A DNA stretch of 64,000 nt. Source: Aminiphilus circumscriptus DSM 16581. Its GTDB lineage: Bacteria; Synergistota; Synergistia; Synergistales; Aminiphilaceae. How positions within the stretch are numbered: position 1 is the stretch's first letter; the number at the start of each line of letters is the position of its first letter. The stretch lies in NCBI RefSeq assembly GCF_000526375.1, contig NZ_JAFY01000005.1:614473-678472 (forward strand). Reading direction: 5' to 3'. The translations under genes were made by a program, and so were the position numbers. This document shows positions 54,933-63,695 of this stretch, one piece after another. A model generated the notes under the pieces. That model was not told the DNA's origin. It saw only the letters and a list, made by a program, of their open reading frames with translations, and searched no databases.

Positions 54933-55724
54933 TCAGTACAGATCCGGGGCGCGGTCGTCGAAGCAGGGAAGCCCCTCCCGGAAGGACTTCACCTTCTCCA
55001 GGTCGAGGACGGCCCGGCCGAGGGTCTCGTCGCCGCCCGCCTCCCAGAGAGGCTCTCCCCAGGGATCGAGGATGACCGACTTTCCCGCGAAGGCGGTGCC
55101 CCGGCTCTCGCCGCAGCGGTTGCAGGCCACGACGAAGAGCTGGTTCTCCACCGCCCGGGCGCGGAGCAGCAGGCTCCAGTGGGCGATGCGGAGGGACGGC
55201 CATTCGGCGCTCACAAAGAGCACCGTGGCACCCTCCAGGGCGAGCCGCCGGGAGAGTTCGGGAAAGCGGATGTCGTAGCAGATCTGGATCCCCGAGGGAA
55301 CGCCGTCGATGTCGCAGCGGCACCGGGCGTTGCCCCGCAGGAAGTAGCGGTCCTCCTCCATGAGGCGGATGCGGTGGATCTTGTCGTAGGTGGCGACAAG
55401 ACGCCCCTCGGGGTCGATCACCTGGGCGCGGTTCGCATAGCCTCCGGGCACGGAGGCGAGGACGCTTCCTCCCACGAACCACAGGCCGTATTTCCGGGCC
55501 AGGCCCCCGAGAAAGGCCGCCTCGGCCTCGCCGCCCGGGGTGGCCAGCTCGCCGATGCGCTCCAGGGCGTAGCCGGTGCTCCACAGCTCGGGCAGCACCA
55601 GCACCCGGGGGAGCGCCCCCTTTGCCGCCTCCGCGGCGAGCAGCGCCTCCACTTTGGCGAAGTTCGCCCCTCTGTCGCCGATGGTCACGTCAAACTGCAG
55701 CACTCCTGCGTCGAGCATGGGCAT
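54933..55724 (-). CDS. Carbon-nitrogen hydrolase (nitrilase family, omega-amidase-like)
   Basis: 263 residues from ATG 55724, which has AAGGAGGACGAGGCC directly upstream; the open frame extends to 55982. The catalytic triad can be read: Glu46 in LPELWSTGYAL, Lys115 in TYDKIHRIRL, Cys149 in IQICYDIRFPE. The closest pattern is the Nit2/YafV amidase branch (omega-amidase acting on alpha-keto-glutaramate or -succinamate), but substrate is unproven. A mirror copy is at 60874-61665. Confidence 0.93.
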   Translation of the reverse strand: MPMLDAGVLQFDVTIGDRGANFAKVEALLAAEAAKGALPRVLVLPELWSTGYALERIGELATPGGEAEAAFLGGLARKYGLWFVGGSVLASVPGGYANRAQVIDPEGRLVATYDKIHRIRLMEEDRYFLRGNARCRCDIDGVPSGIQICYDIRFPELSRRLALEGATVLFVSAEWPSLRIAHWSLLLRARAVENQLFVVACNRCGESRGTAFAGKSVILDPWGEPLWEAGGDETLGRAVLDLEKVKSFREGLPCFDDRAPDLY

Positions 55725-56079
55725 GGCCTCGTCCTCCTTGTGTGCGCGCCGCCACCCCAAAGCGGCAGGGCGCGAGCATATCCAGCGTTTCGTTCCGGCG
55801 TCTTTTGCATGTCGTCGTGGCTTTTCCCCGGAGCATTCCGCGTGCGTTTTGCGGTTCGCGGATTTCGTCCGGGGACATCCCGGAGCGCGCTCCGGAACCC
55901 GTCCCCCGGTGCATGCCGAAACGTCCTCCGGCGCCTCCTTGGACCGCATCATCATATCAAAGGAAGCGCTGAAAAACATCACGCCGCTCTCGGCAGGACG
56001 GAATGCCGCCCGCGACCCGCGCTCCGCACGATCCGAACGAGGACACGCCTTGCGTGAGCAGCGTCAGCATTTCCCGAAA
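55725..56079. other. Intergenic DNA between nitrilase and recombinase relic
   Basis: 355 bases with no supported gene. It includes the inverted repeat GGAGCGCGCTCC near 55886 and the nitrilase ribosome-binding site. Promoter not identified. Confidence 0.35.
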
Positions 56080-56460
56080 AGAAACCAGGCGGGAAACGGG
56101 GCGGCTGGAAAAACAAGCAGTGGACCACCAAGAAGGGCCAGGAGCGCAGCGGGAAAGCCTTTCACCAAGAACAGCCTCTTCCGGCTTCTGACCAACGTGA
56201 TGTACACCGGCAAGGTCGATTACAAGGGAGCCATCTACAACGGCGAACACGACGGAATCGTCGACGTCGCTCTTCGGCAGCGGGTGCAGGTGCTCTCCGA
56301 CGAAACGGCGGCACCGGAAACCGAACAACGCGGCCACGAACGTGAACTCACACGGCTGCACACCAGAGTCCAGCAGCTGGTGAGCGAGTCCTTCACCGCC
56401 GCCTCGAACAAAGGGGCAGCCATGGATCAGCTAGCTCGCCGACCTGCAGAATCAGATTTG
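56080..56460 (+). pseudogene. Large serine recombinase relic (recombinase domain)
   Basis: Translated in two frames: GWKNKQWTTKKGQERSGKAF, then after a one-base shift FTKNSLFRLLTNVMYTGKVD, YKGAIYNGEHDGIVD and a coiled C-terminal part (ELTRLHTRVQQLVSESFTAA). This is the 'recombinase' and zinc-ribbon region of large serine recombinases. The catalytic N-terminal resolvase domain is missing. It marks an old integration at the edge of the AT-richer DNA that follows. Mirrored at 60138-60518. Confidence 0.75.
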
Positions 56461-56481
56461 GACCATAGACGTTTGAATTCT

Positions 56482-56510
56482 CCGGCCTGCGCAAAAACCG
56501 CGCAGGCCGG
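56482..56510 (-). terminator. Terminator of the DUF2971 gene (left arm)
   Basis: CCGGCCTGCGC and GCGCAGGCCGG, 11-bp perfect stem, 7-base loop. It lies 30 bases after the DUF2971 stop. Mirror copy at 60088-60116. Confidence 0.65.
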
Positions 56511-56539
56511 TGGAATGATGGGTTGGGCCGCATACGTGA

Positions 56540-57454
56540 TTACCGATACGGCTTGGTGCTGACAAACACCCGAACACCTATATCCAGCGTGTCCGCAAGC
56601 CCATCGCTTCAATTGCAAATTTATGATCGGCCTTTGGCCCGAAATAAATGATTGACTTGTTAGAAATTAGCCCAGGTTTGCTTGCAACATAGGCACGTTT
56701 TGGATCTCTGTCATCAAATACGACCTTTGAGGCTAGGGCATAGTTGTCTTTATGAACGATGGAGCGAATCTCTTGTTCCGATGAATATTCGGATGACTTG
56801 AACAGAAAAAGGAGAGGGTGTGTCGCTTGGATTACCTCTTCGAGGTCAGCCATCGCATTCCTGTAGCTTTTCCGTATAGCGTTGAGTCGTTTAACAAGAG
56901 CTTGCTCAAGTTTATGAACTGAACGATCTGCCGCAGCTGCACCACCGCCTCGTGTCTCAGTACCGTAGGTGACGCGGTAGAGTTGATTTGGAAATACAGA
57001 GCATAGATTTGCAAGGGGGATCATCAGACAAGAGCCCTTGCCATCAGCACCATAGAAAACGCCAGTGATTTAAAGAGTCGCTTGTCGATTCTTCACCTGG
57101 CTTGATCGTAGTAGCTGTCCAGCACGAAAGAAACGTACACTTGTTGTAAGCAGAATAGAGAAGGCGCGATCTCCGTAGTTGAGCGAGACGTTCAACAAAT
57201 GCCTCTTTATGATGTGGATGTTTGCATTTTCTTGCTGCCCGAATCATTACATCAACCAGATATCGGCCCTCCTCCGGATCATTCATGTAATCACCATCGA
57301 ATTGCCGCATAAGATTTGTCTCAGCTTTCTGAAGGAGCAAGCGTGGTGTTTCTGCGACCGTGTAATGCGCAGCATATTCGGTAACGTCAGCACCAGTTAC
57401 CCGTTGCGCATTGAGGAGGCTATCTACTTCGATGCGATATTCGTTGATGTTCAT
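56540..57454 (-). pseudogene. DUF2971 protein gene, left-arm copy with two one-base indels
   Basis: Same gene as 59144-60058 but broken: the left arm has one extra T in the run near 57060 and one G fewer in the run near 56598. The frame is therefore open only as 57044-57454 and 56578-57024. Both differences are in homopolymers, which points to sequencing or consensus error rather than decay. See the right-arm copy for the protein. Confidence 0.7.
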
Positions 57455-58277
57455 TGTGTTCTAGCGGCAATTGTGGCAGGATTGTTGCGGCTCAACACCG
57501 TCGTTGCAGACGCAGTTATAAGCCTTCGCCTGCACCAACTTGTTCGGCCTTCCGTCTGTGCACATCAGATGCGAGAACCCAGCAGCAATCATCATGGCTC
57601 GGCAATCCGCTGTGGTTATCTCGTTGCCTTGTCGTCACAGTGCGGCTGTGAAGCCTTCTCTGCCCTGTACGGCCCTCTGTCTGGATGGCTTGCTCGTCCG
57701 GTTCTCCTGGCTTCGGGAAAGAATGCATTGGTTCCGCTGAAAAGACCGACTAGGTTGTAGACGTTGACGGCAATGCTCTTGACATTCTCCCTGCCGATTA
57801 TCGCCAACGCGACGAGGGCAACAACCTGACCCAATCGGGACAAGCTGACTTGCCCGTGATGGTACAGGGGCGATCCGGGAACAGGAAAACGCTGCATCAC
57901 GCCGTGCTGTGTGCATGGGAGGTCTACACCCAGCCACATCTGCTCCACCAGTTCCTCTGGAGTGTGCTCCGGCCCCAGCGGCTTCGCACATGTTGTACCA
58001 TGAGAGTCCGGCTTCGAGTATGCGTTCAATAGTCTTTCTACGGTCGGCAGGAGTCATGCAGGAATCAACGCCTTCACGAATGCGGCAGACATGATACGCT
58101 CCCGTCACAGTCACACCCGCCGCGCGGAACTCTTGCAGTTGAGACGCCGTAACATCGCCGACATTTGCCAGTATCTCCAGTTTGCGCGGGAATCCGTCGG
58201 CGCAATTCCGCACACAGGTCACGAAACCACTCTAACCCGAAGCGGTGCATGGTCATGAGAAAGACACCTTGCGCTCC
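57451..58277 (-). pseudogene. BioB-like radical SAM protein, C-terminal part, left-arm copy
   Basis: Mirror of 58278-59147, lacking the N-terminal part because the fold lies inside the gene. The central stretch is better preserved here than in the right arm: MQRFPVPGSPLYHHGQVSLS then RLGQVVALVALAIIGRENVK reads through (run of four T, against five at 58711). Other one-base differences break the frame further on. It cannot encode a complete enzyme as written. Confidence 0.6.
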
Positions 58278-58324
58278 TGTCGACGGATGAGATCATAGCG
58301 CGATGTGAACGATTCGCCCGCGGT
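58278..58324 (+). other. 47-base unique spacer at the apex of the inverted repeat
   Basis: The only part between the arms with no mirror copy. Read rightwards it encodes LSTDEIIARCERFARG in frame with the radical SAM gene of the right arm, so it is native gene sequence and belongs with that arm. It is not the common SMRTbell adaptor sequence. Confidence 0.8.
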
Positions 58325-59147
58325 GGAGCGCAAGGTGTCTTTCTCATGACCATGCACCGCTTCGGGTTAGAGTGGTTTCGTGACCTGTGTGCGGAATTGC
58401 GCCGACGGATTCCCGCGCAACTGGAGATACTGGCAAATGTCGGCGATGTTACGGCGTCTCAACTGCAAGAGTTCCGCGCGGCGGGTGTGACTGTGACGGG
58501 AGCGTATCATGTCTGCCGCATTCGTGAAGGCGTTGATTCCTGCATGACTCCTGCCGACCGTAGAAAGACTATTGAACGCATACTCGAAGCCGGACTCTCA
58601 TGGTACAACATGTGCGAGCCGCTGGGGCCGGAGCACACTCCAGAGGAACTGGTGGAGCAGATGTGGCTGGGTGTAGACCTCCCATGCACACAGCACGGCG
58701 TGATGCAGCGTTTTTCCTGTTCCCGGATCGCCCCTGTACCATCACGGGCAAGTCAGCTTGTCCCGATTGGGTCAGGTTGTTGCCCTCGTCGCGTTGGCGA
58801 TAATCGGCAGGGAGAATGTCAAGAGCATTGCCGTCAACGTCTACAACCTAGTCGGTCTTTTCAGCGGAACCAATGCATTCTTTCCCGAAGCAGGAGAACC
58901 GGACGAGCAAGCCATCCAGACAGAGGCCGTACAGGGCAGAGAAGGCTTCACAGCCGCACTGTGACGACAAGGCAACGAGATAACCACAGCGGATTGCCGA
59001 GCCATGATGATTGCTGCTGGGTTCTCGCATCTGATGTGCACAGACGGAAGGCCGAACAAGTTGGTGCAGGCGAAGGCTTATAACTGCGTCTGCAACGACG
59101 GTGTTGAGCCGCAACAATCCTGCACAATTGCCGCTAGAACACAATGA
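58278..59147 (+). pseudogene. BioB-like radical SAM protein, 5'-truncated and frameshifted (right arm)
   Basis: The reading begins in the spacer (DEIIARCERFARGGAQGVFL) and continues LEILANVGDVTASQLQEFRA, AGLSWYNMCEPLGPEHTPEE. After one-base shifts it runs GTNAFFPEAGE and ends GNEITTADCRAMMIAAGFSH with a Cys-containing tail. The layout fits the TIM barrel and C-terminal region of biotin-synthase-like radical SAM enzymes. The N-terminal CX3CX2C cluster motif is absent because the copy starts inside the gene. The TGA overlaps the DUF2971 ATG (ATGA), so the two genes are translationally coupled. Confidence 0.6.
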
Positions 59148-60058
59148 ACATCAACGAATATCGCATCGAAGTAGATAGCCTCCTCAATGCGCAACGGGTA
59201 ACTGGTGCTGACGTTACCGAATATGCTGCGCATTACACGGTCGCAGAAACACCACGCTTGCTCCTTCAGAAAGCTGAGACAAATCTTATGCGGCAATTCG
59301 ATGGTGATTACATGAATGATCCGGAGGAGGGCCGATATCTGGTTGATGTAATGATTCGGGCAGCAAGAAAATGCAAACATCCACATCATAAAGAGGCATT
59401 TGTTGAACGTCTCGCTCAACTACGGAGATCGCGCCTTCTCTATTCTGCTTACAACAAGTGTACGTTTCTTTCGTGCTGGACAGCTACTACGATCAAGCCA
59501 GGTGAAGAATCGACAAGCGACTCTTTAAATCACTGGCGTTTCTATGGTGCTGATGGCAAGGGCTCTTGTCTGATGATCCCCCTTGCAAATCTATGCTCTG
59601 TATTTCCAAATCAACTCTACCGCGTCACCTACGGTACTGAGACACGAGGCGGTGGTGCAGCTGCGGCAGATCGTTCAGTTCATAAACTTGAGCAAGCTCT
59701 TGTTAAACGACTCAACGCTATACGGAAAAGCTACAGGAATGCGATGGCTGACCTCGAAGAGGTAATCCAAGCGACACACCCTCTCCTTTTTCTGTTCAAG
59801 TCATCCGAATATTCATCGGAACAAGAGATTCGCTCCATCGTTCATAAAGACAACTATGCCCTAGCCTCAAAGGTCGTATTTGATGACAGAGATCCAAAAC
59901 GTGCCTATGTTGCAAGCAAACCTGGGCTAATTTCTAACAAGTCAATCATTTATTTCGGGCCAAAGGCCGATCATAAATTTGCAATTGAAGCGATGGGGCT
60001 TGCGGACACGCTGGATATAGGTGTTCGGGTGTTTGTCAGCACCAAGCCGTATCGGTAA
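59144..60058 (+). CDS. DUF2971 family protein
   Basis: 304 residues from ATG 59144, overlapping the radical SAM stop (ATGA). DUF2971 features: LMRQFDGDYMNDPEEGRYLV (the NDP.EG motif), CTFLSCWTATTIKPGEEST, SLNHWRFYGADGKGSCLMIP, and VTYGTE. The family is uncharacterised and often found in variable, defence-like regions. The gene is clearly less GC-rich than its neighbours, suggesting horizontal origin. Intact here, frameshifted in the left arm. Confidence 0.8.
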   Translation: MNINEYRIEVDSLLNAQRVTGADVTEYAAHYTVAETPRLLLQKAETNLMRQFDGDYMNDPEEGRYLVDVMIRAARKCKHPHHKEAFVERLAQLRRSRLLYSAYNKCTFLSCWTATTIKPGEESTSDSLNHWRFYGADGKGSCLMIPLANLCSVFPNQLYRVTYGTETRGGGAAAADRSVHKLEQALVKRLNAIRKSYRNAMADLEEVIQATHPLLFLFKSSEYSSEQEIRSIVHKDNYALASKVVFDDRDPKRAYVASKPGLISNKSIIYFGPKADHKFAIEAMGLADTLDIGVRVFVSTKPYR

Positions 60059-60087
60059 TCACGTATGCGGCCCAACCCATCATTCCA

Positions 60088-60116
60088 CCGGCCTGCGCGG
60101 TTTTTGCGCAGGCCGG
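60088..60116 (+). terminator. Terminator of the DUF2971 gene (right arm)
   Basis: CCGGCCTGCGC, loop GGTTTTT, GCGCAGGCCGG. Mirror of 56482-56510, 30 bases after the stop. Confidence 0.65.
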
Positions 60117-60137
60117 AGAATTCAAACGTCTATGGTC

Positions 60138-60518
60138 CAAATCTGATTCTGCAGGTCGGCGAGCTAGCTGATCCATGGCTGCCCCTTTGTTCGAGGCGGC
60201 GGTGAAGGACTCGCTCACCAGCTGCTGGACTCTGGTGTGCAGCCGTGTGAGTTCACGTTCGTGGCCGCGTTGTTCGGTTTCCGGTGCCGCCGTTTCGTCG
60301 GAGAGCACCTGCACCCGCTGCCGAAGAGCGACGTCGACGATTCCGTCGTGTTCGCCGTTGTAGATGGCTCCCTTGTAATCGACCTTGCCGGTGTACATCA
60401 CGTTGGTCAGAAGCCGGAAGAGGCTGTTCTTGGTGAAAGGCTTTCCCGCTGCGCTCCTGGCCCTTCTTGGTGGTCCACTGCTTGTTTTTCCAGCCGCCCC
60501 GTTTCCCGCCTGGTTTCT
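60138..60518 (-). pseudogene. Large serine recombinase relic, mirror copy
   Basis: Reverse-complement copy of 56080-56460, carrying the same internal frameshift in both arms. The shared frameshift means that lesion is genuine and predates the duplication or artefact. Confidence 0.75.
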
Positions 60519-60873
60519 TTTCGGGAAATGCTGACGCTGCTCACGCAAGGCGTGTCCTCGTTCGGATCGTGCGGAGCGCGGGTCGCGGGCGGCATTCCGT
60601 CCTGCCGAGAGCGGCGTGATGTTTTTCAGCGCTTCCTTTGATATGATGATGCGGTCCAAGGAGGCGCCGGAGGACGTTTCGGCATGCACCGGGGGACGGG
60701 TTCCGGAGCGCGCTCCGGGATGTCCCCGGACGAAATCCGCGAACCGCAAAACGCACGCGGAATGCTCCGGGGAAAAGCCACGACGACATGCAAAAGACGC
60801 CGGAACGAAACGCTGGATATGCTCGCGCCCTGCCGCTTTGGGGTGGCGGCGCGCACACAAGGAGGACGAGGCC

Positions 60874-61665
60874 ATGCCCATGCTCGACGCAGGAGTGCTG
60901 CAGTTTGACGTGACCATCGGCGACAGAGGGGCGAACTTCGCCAAAGTGGAGGCGCTGCTCGCCGCGGAGGCGGCAAAGGGGGCGCTCCCCCGGGTGCTGG
61001 TGCTGCCCGAGCTGTGGAGCACCGGCTACGCCCTGGAGCGCATCGGCGAGCTGGCCACCCCGGGCGGCGAGGCCGAGGCGGCCTTTCTCGGGGGCCTGGC
61101 CCGGAAATACGGCCTGTGGTTCGTGGGAGGAAGCGTCCTCGCCTCCGTGCCCGGAGGCTATGCGAACCGCGCCCAGGTGATCGACCCCGAGGGGCGTCTT
61201 GTCGCCACCTACGACAAGATCCACCGCATCCGCCTCATGGAGGAGGACCGCTACTTCCTGCGGGGCAACGCCCGGTGCCGCTGCGACATCGACGGCGTTC
61301 CCTCGGGGATCCAGATCTGCTACGACATCCGCTTTCCCGAACTCTCCCGGCGGCTCGCCCTGGAGGGTGCCACGGTGCTCTTTGTGAGCGCCGAATGGCC
61401 GTCCCTCCGCATCGCCCACTGGAGCCTGCTGCTCCGCGCCCGGGCGGTGGAGAACCAGCTCTTCGTCGTGGCCTGCAACCGCTGCGGCGAGAGCCGGGGC
61501 ACCGCCTTCGCGGGAAAGTCGGTCATCCTCGATCCCTGGGGAGAGCCTCTCTGGGAGGCGGGCGGCGACGAGACCCTCGGCCGGGCCGTCCTCGACCTGG
61601 AGAAGGTGAAGTCCTTCCGGGAGGGGCTTCCCTGCTTCGACGACCGCGCCCCGGATCTGTACTGA
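60874..61665 (+). CDS. Nitrilase-family amidase, mirror copy
   Basis: Identical in translation to the protein at 54933-55724 (Glu46, Lys115, Cys149), ATG 60874. Frame intact over 263 residues. Count it as a second gene only if the inverted repeat proves real. Confidence 0.85.
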   Translation: MPMLDAGVLQFDVTIGDRGANFAKVEALLAAEAAKGALPRVLVLPELWSTGYALERIGELATPGGEAEAAFLGGLARKYGLWFVGGSVLASVPGGYANRAQVIDPEGRLVATYDKIHRIRLMEEDRYFLRGNARCRCDIDGVPSGIQICYDIRFPELSRRLALEGATVLFVSAEWPSLRIAHWSLLLRARAVENQLFVVACNRCGESRGTAFAGKSVILDPWGEPLWEAGGDETLGRAVLDLEKVKSFREGLPCFDDRAPDLY

Positions 61666-61674
61666 TCCGCCGCG

Positions 61675-62853
61675 GTGCTCGCGATGATGGCGGCGTTTCT
61701 CGTGCACGGGGAGGCACTTTTTCATCGCCTGGCGGGCGACGTGGCATGCGGCGAGAGGGAGTTCCTGATCCAGGACCCCGACGGCTCCCTGCTCCGCTTT
61801 TCCTCAGGGCTGGGCGAACGCCCGGCGCGGGCCGCAGCCCCGTTGCGCCCGCCCTTTTCGTCTTCTCCGCGCTGTCTTCTTTTTCTTCTTCTTTTCCTTC
61901 CCTTTCTGCTTCTGCTGTCGCCGGGCCTGTCGTCTCCGGCGTCCGCGGCGCCCCTGGAGAAGGTGGCGCTCCAGCTCAAATGGACCCACGCTTTTCAGTT
62001 CGCCGGGTATTACGTGGCGCTGGAACAGGGGTTCTACCGCGAGGCGGGGCTCGACGTGGAGATTCGGGAGGCCCGGCCTGGCACGGACCCGGTGGTGGAG
62101 GTGACGGAGGGACGCGCTTCCTTCGGCGTGGGGGCGAGCGGAATTCTCCTCGCCCGTGCGGCGGGTCGGGGCCGTGGTGGCTCTGGCGGCGGTGTTTCAG
62201 CATTCCCCCCTGGTGCTCATCGCCCGGAAGGACGCGGTCGTCCGGGGCGTGGATGGACCTGTCGGGCCGGCGGATCATGCTCGAACCCCAGTCGGAGGAA
62301 CTGCTGGCCTTTCTGCGGCGCGAGGGGCTTCCACCGGATGCGGTCACCCGAACGGAACACAGCTTCGACTACCGGGACCTGCTCGAAGGGCGCGCGGAGG
62401 CCATCTCCGCCTATTCCACCTACGAACCCTACTTTCTCGACCGGGAACACGTGCCCTTCGTCCTCTACACGCCCCTCGACGCGGGCATCGATTTCTACGG
62501 CGATGTGCTCTTCACCTCCGAGGTGGAACTCGCCGCGCATCCCGACCGGGTTCGGCCTTTTCGCGAGGCGAGCCTCCGGGGGTGGCGCCACGCCATGGCG
62601 AACCCGGAGAAGGCGGGCCAGACTGGTGAGCACCCGCTAACACCTCGCCGGACATGCTGGAGTTCCACCCGCTTTCGAGTGGCGGCCAGATGGTTCCCCT
62701 GCTCCGCATCGACCGCCGTTTTCCCCGGGGGAGATGACCGTCGGCACGATGGCAGCACATCGCGGAGGTCTACGCCGATCTCGACATGCTTCCCCGAAAC
62801 TTTTCCCTGGAGGGCTTTCTCTATGGCCCGGGCGTTGCCGCCGAGGCTCCCTG
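61675..62853 (+). pseudogene. NMT1-like binding protein, frameshifted mirror copy
   Basis: Matches the protein at 53754-54923 up to about 62160 (GVGASGILLARAAGR). An extra G at about 62168 and another near 62252, then several further indels after 62550, move the reading between frames. All lesions are absent from the left arm. Probably consensus error in low-quality sequence. Confidence 0.75.
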
Positions 62854-63695
62854 ATTTCCTGAGCCCTCTGAGACGGGCGGGGCAGCTTGCCCGTCGTTCT
62901 CCATCCCGTTCTCTACGGCTGTTTCCGGGGCGCGGGGTGCGATCCGGAAGCGGTACGTTTTTTTCGGCGGAAGCGGCTGATCGGAACGGGCTCGACGAGA
63001 TCCCTCGGAGGAAGAAATCCACTGCCGCCGAAAGTGCTCACGTCGGCAGACTTTTGTGGCCATGACGACGGTTTGCGTCCCGAAAGAACCCTCCGCCGCC
63101 GTCGCAGCACTCGCTCCGGAAGCGCCGTGTGGACACTCGCTTTTTGGATCCGCCCGCCGAATCCCGTGACGGCCTTTCCGCACAACGTGACGGACACGAC
63201 GCCGAAAAAGGCCCCCGGCGGAGAGATGCTTCGCCGGGGTCTTTGTTGTTTCCTTGTTTGTCCCCTTGCGGCGCCTCCTTGCTTCGCTCGGTCCGAATCG
63301 CGGGGTTACCCCCCGAGGGCGTGCCGGGGCGCTCCTTTATTCCGTTCCCCGTGACGGAAGATCTTTTTCCGGAGGCTTCGCCGCCGGGACATGGTTCCTT
63401 TGTCACATAATGAACAAACATGGTGGACAGTATATGGTTTTTTTTTTGCTACACTCTCTGGGTTTTTTCTTCACGAACATGGGGTCTTTTCTCTCTGCTC
63501 CGGACAAAAACTGTTTTTTTACATGACTTCAGACCTTGTTTTTGTGGGCCATCTCCCTTGTCGTCGCAAGAGCTTTTCTCCCGTGTGCCGTTTCCTCATG
63601 CAATGAGGCGGAACCTCCGTGATGCGGGACGTGTCGGGCGGTTTGTGGCCGGTTTCGAGGCGCCGCCGCAATCTCTTTTTCGATGAGGTGATTTC
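62854..63695. other. Mirror of the 52931-53753 intergenic region
   Basis: No gene. The terminator stem CCCCGGCG (63213-63220) / CGCCGGGG (63232-63239) and the TGGACA...TACACT promoter-like pair near 63425-63455 are recognisable, the latter with extra T residues in its spacer. Confidence 0.5.

Larger units (their letters stand above)
52628..58277. repeat. Giant inverted repeat, left arm (about 5.65 kb)
   Basis: The reverse complement of this stretch is found at 58325-64000. For most of its length paired positions add to 116598; near the apex they add to 116602 and at the distal end to about 116628, so indels accumulate. The arm covers the chemoreceptor 5' end, NMT1-like protein, nitrilase, recombinase relic, DUF2971 and radical SAM genes. 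Differences are mostly single-base indels. Probably a fold-back artefact (see findings). Confidence 0.93.

Noticed and set aside
58278..58324. Hairpin telomere of a linear replicon
   Set aside because: A protelomerase-closed end read through would be palindromic to the centre. Here a 47-base asymmetric spacer codes in frame with one arm, and the junction cuts a gene.
58278..58324. Unremoved SMRTbell adaptor between forward and reverse passes of one molecule
   Set aside because: The spacer has about the right length but not the repetitive CT/TTG adaptor sequence; it encodes a plausible protein segment.
60874..61665. Genuine paralogous second nitrilase gene
   Set aside because: Same translation and same mirrored context as the left arm; treated as part of the suspected artefact.
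61014..63065. 683-codon open frame on the plus strand
   Set aside because: Shifted frame over the nitrilase copy; only its second half touches the binding-protein frame because of indels. Not a fusion gene.
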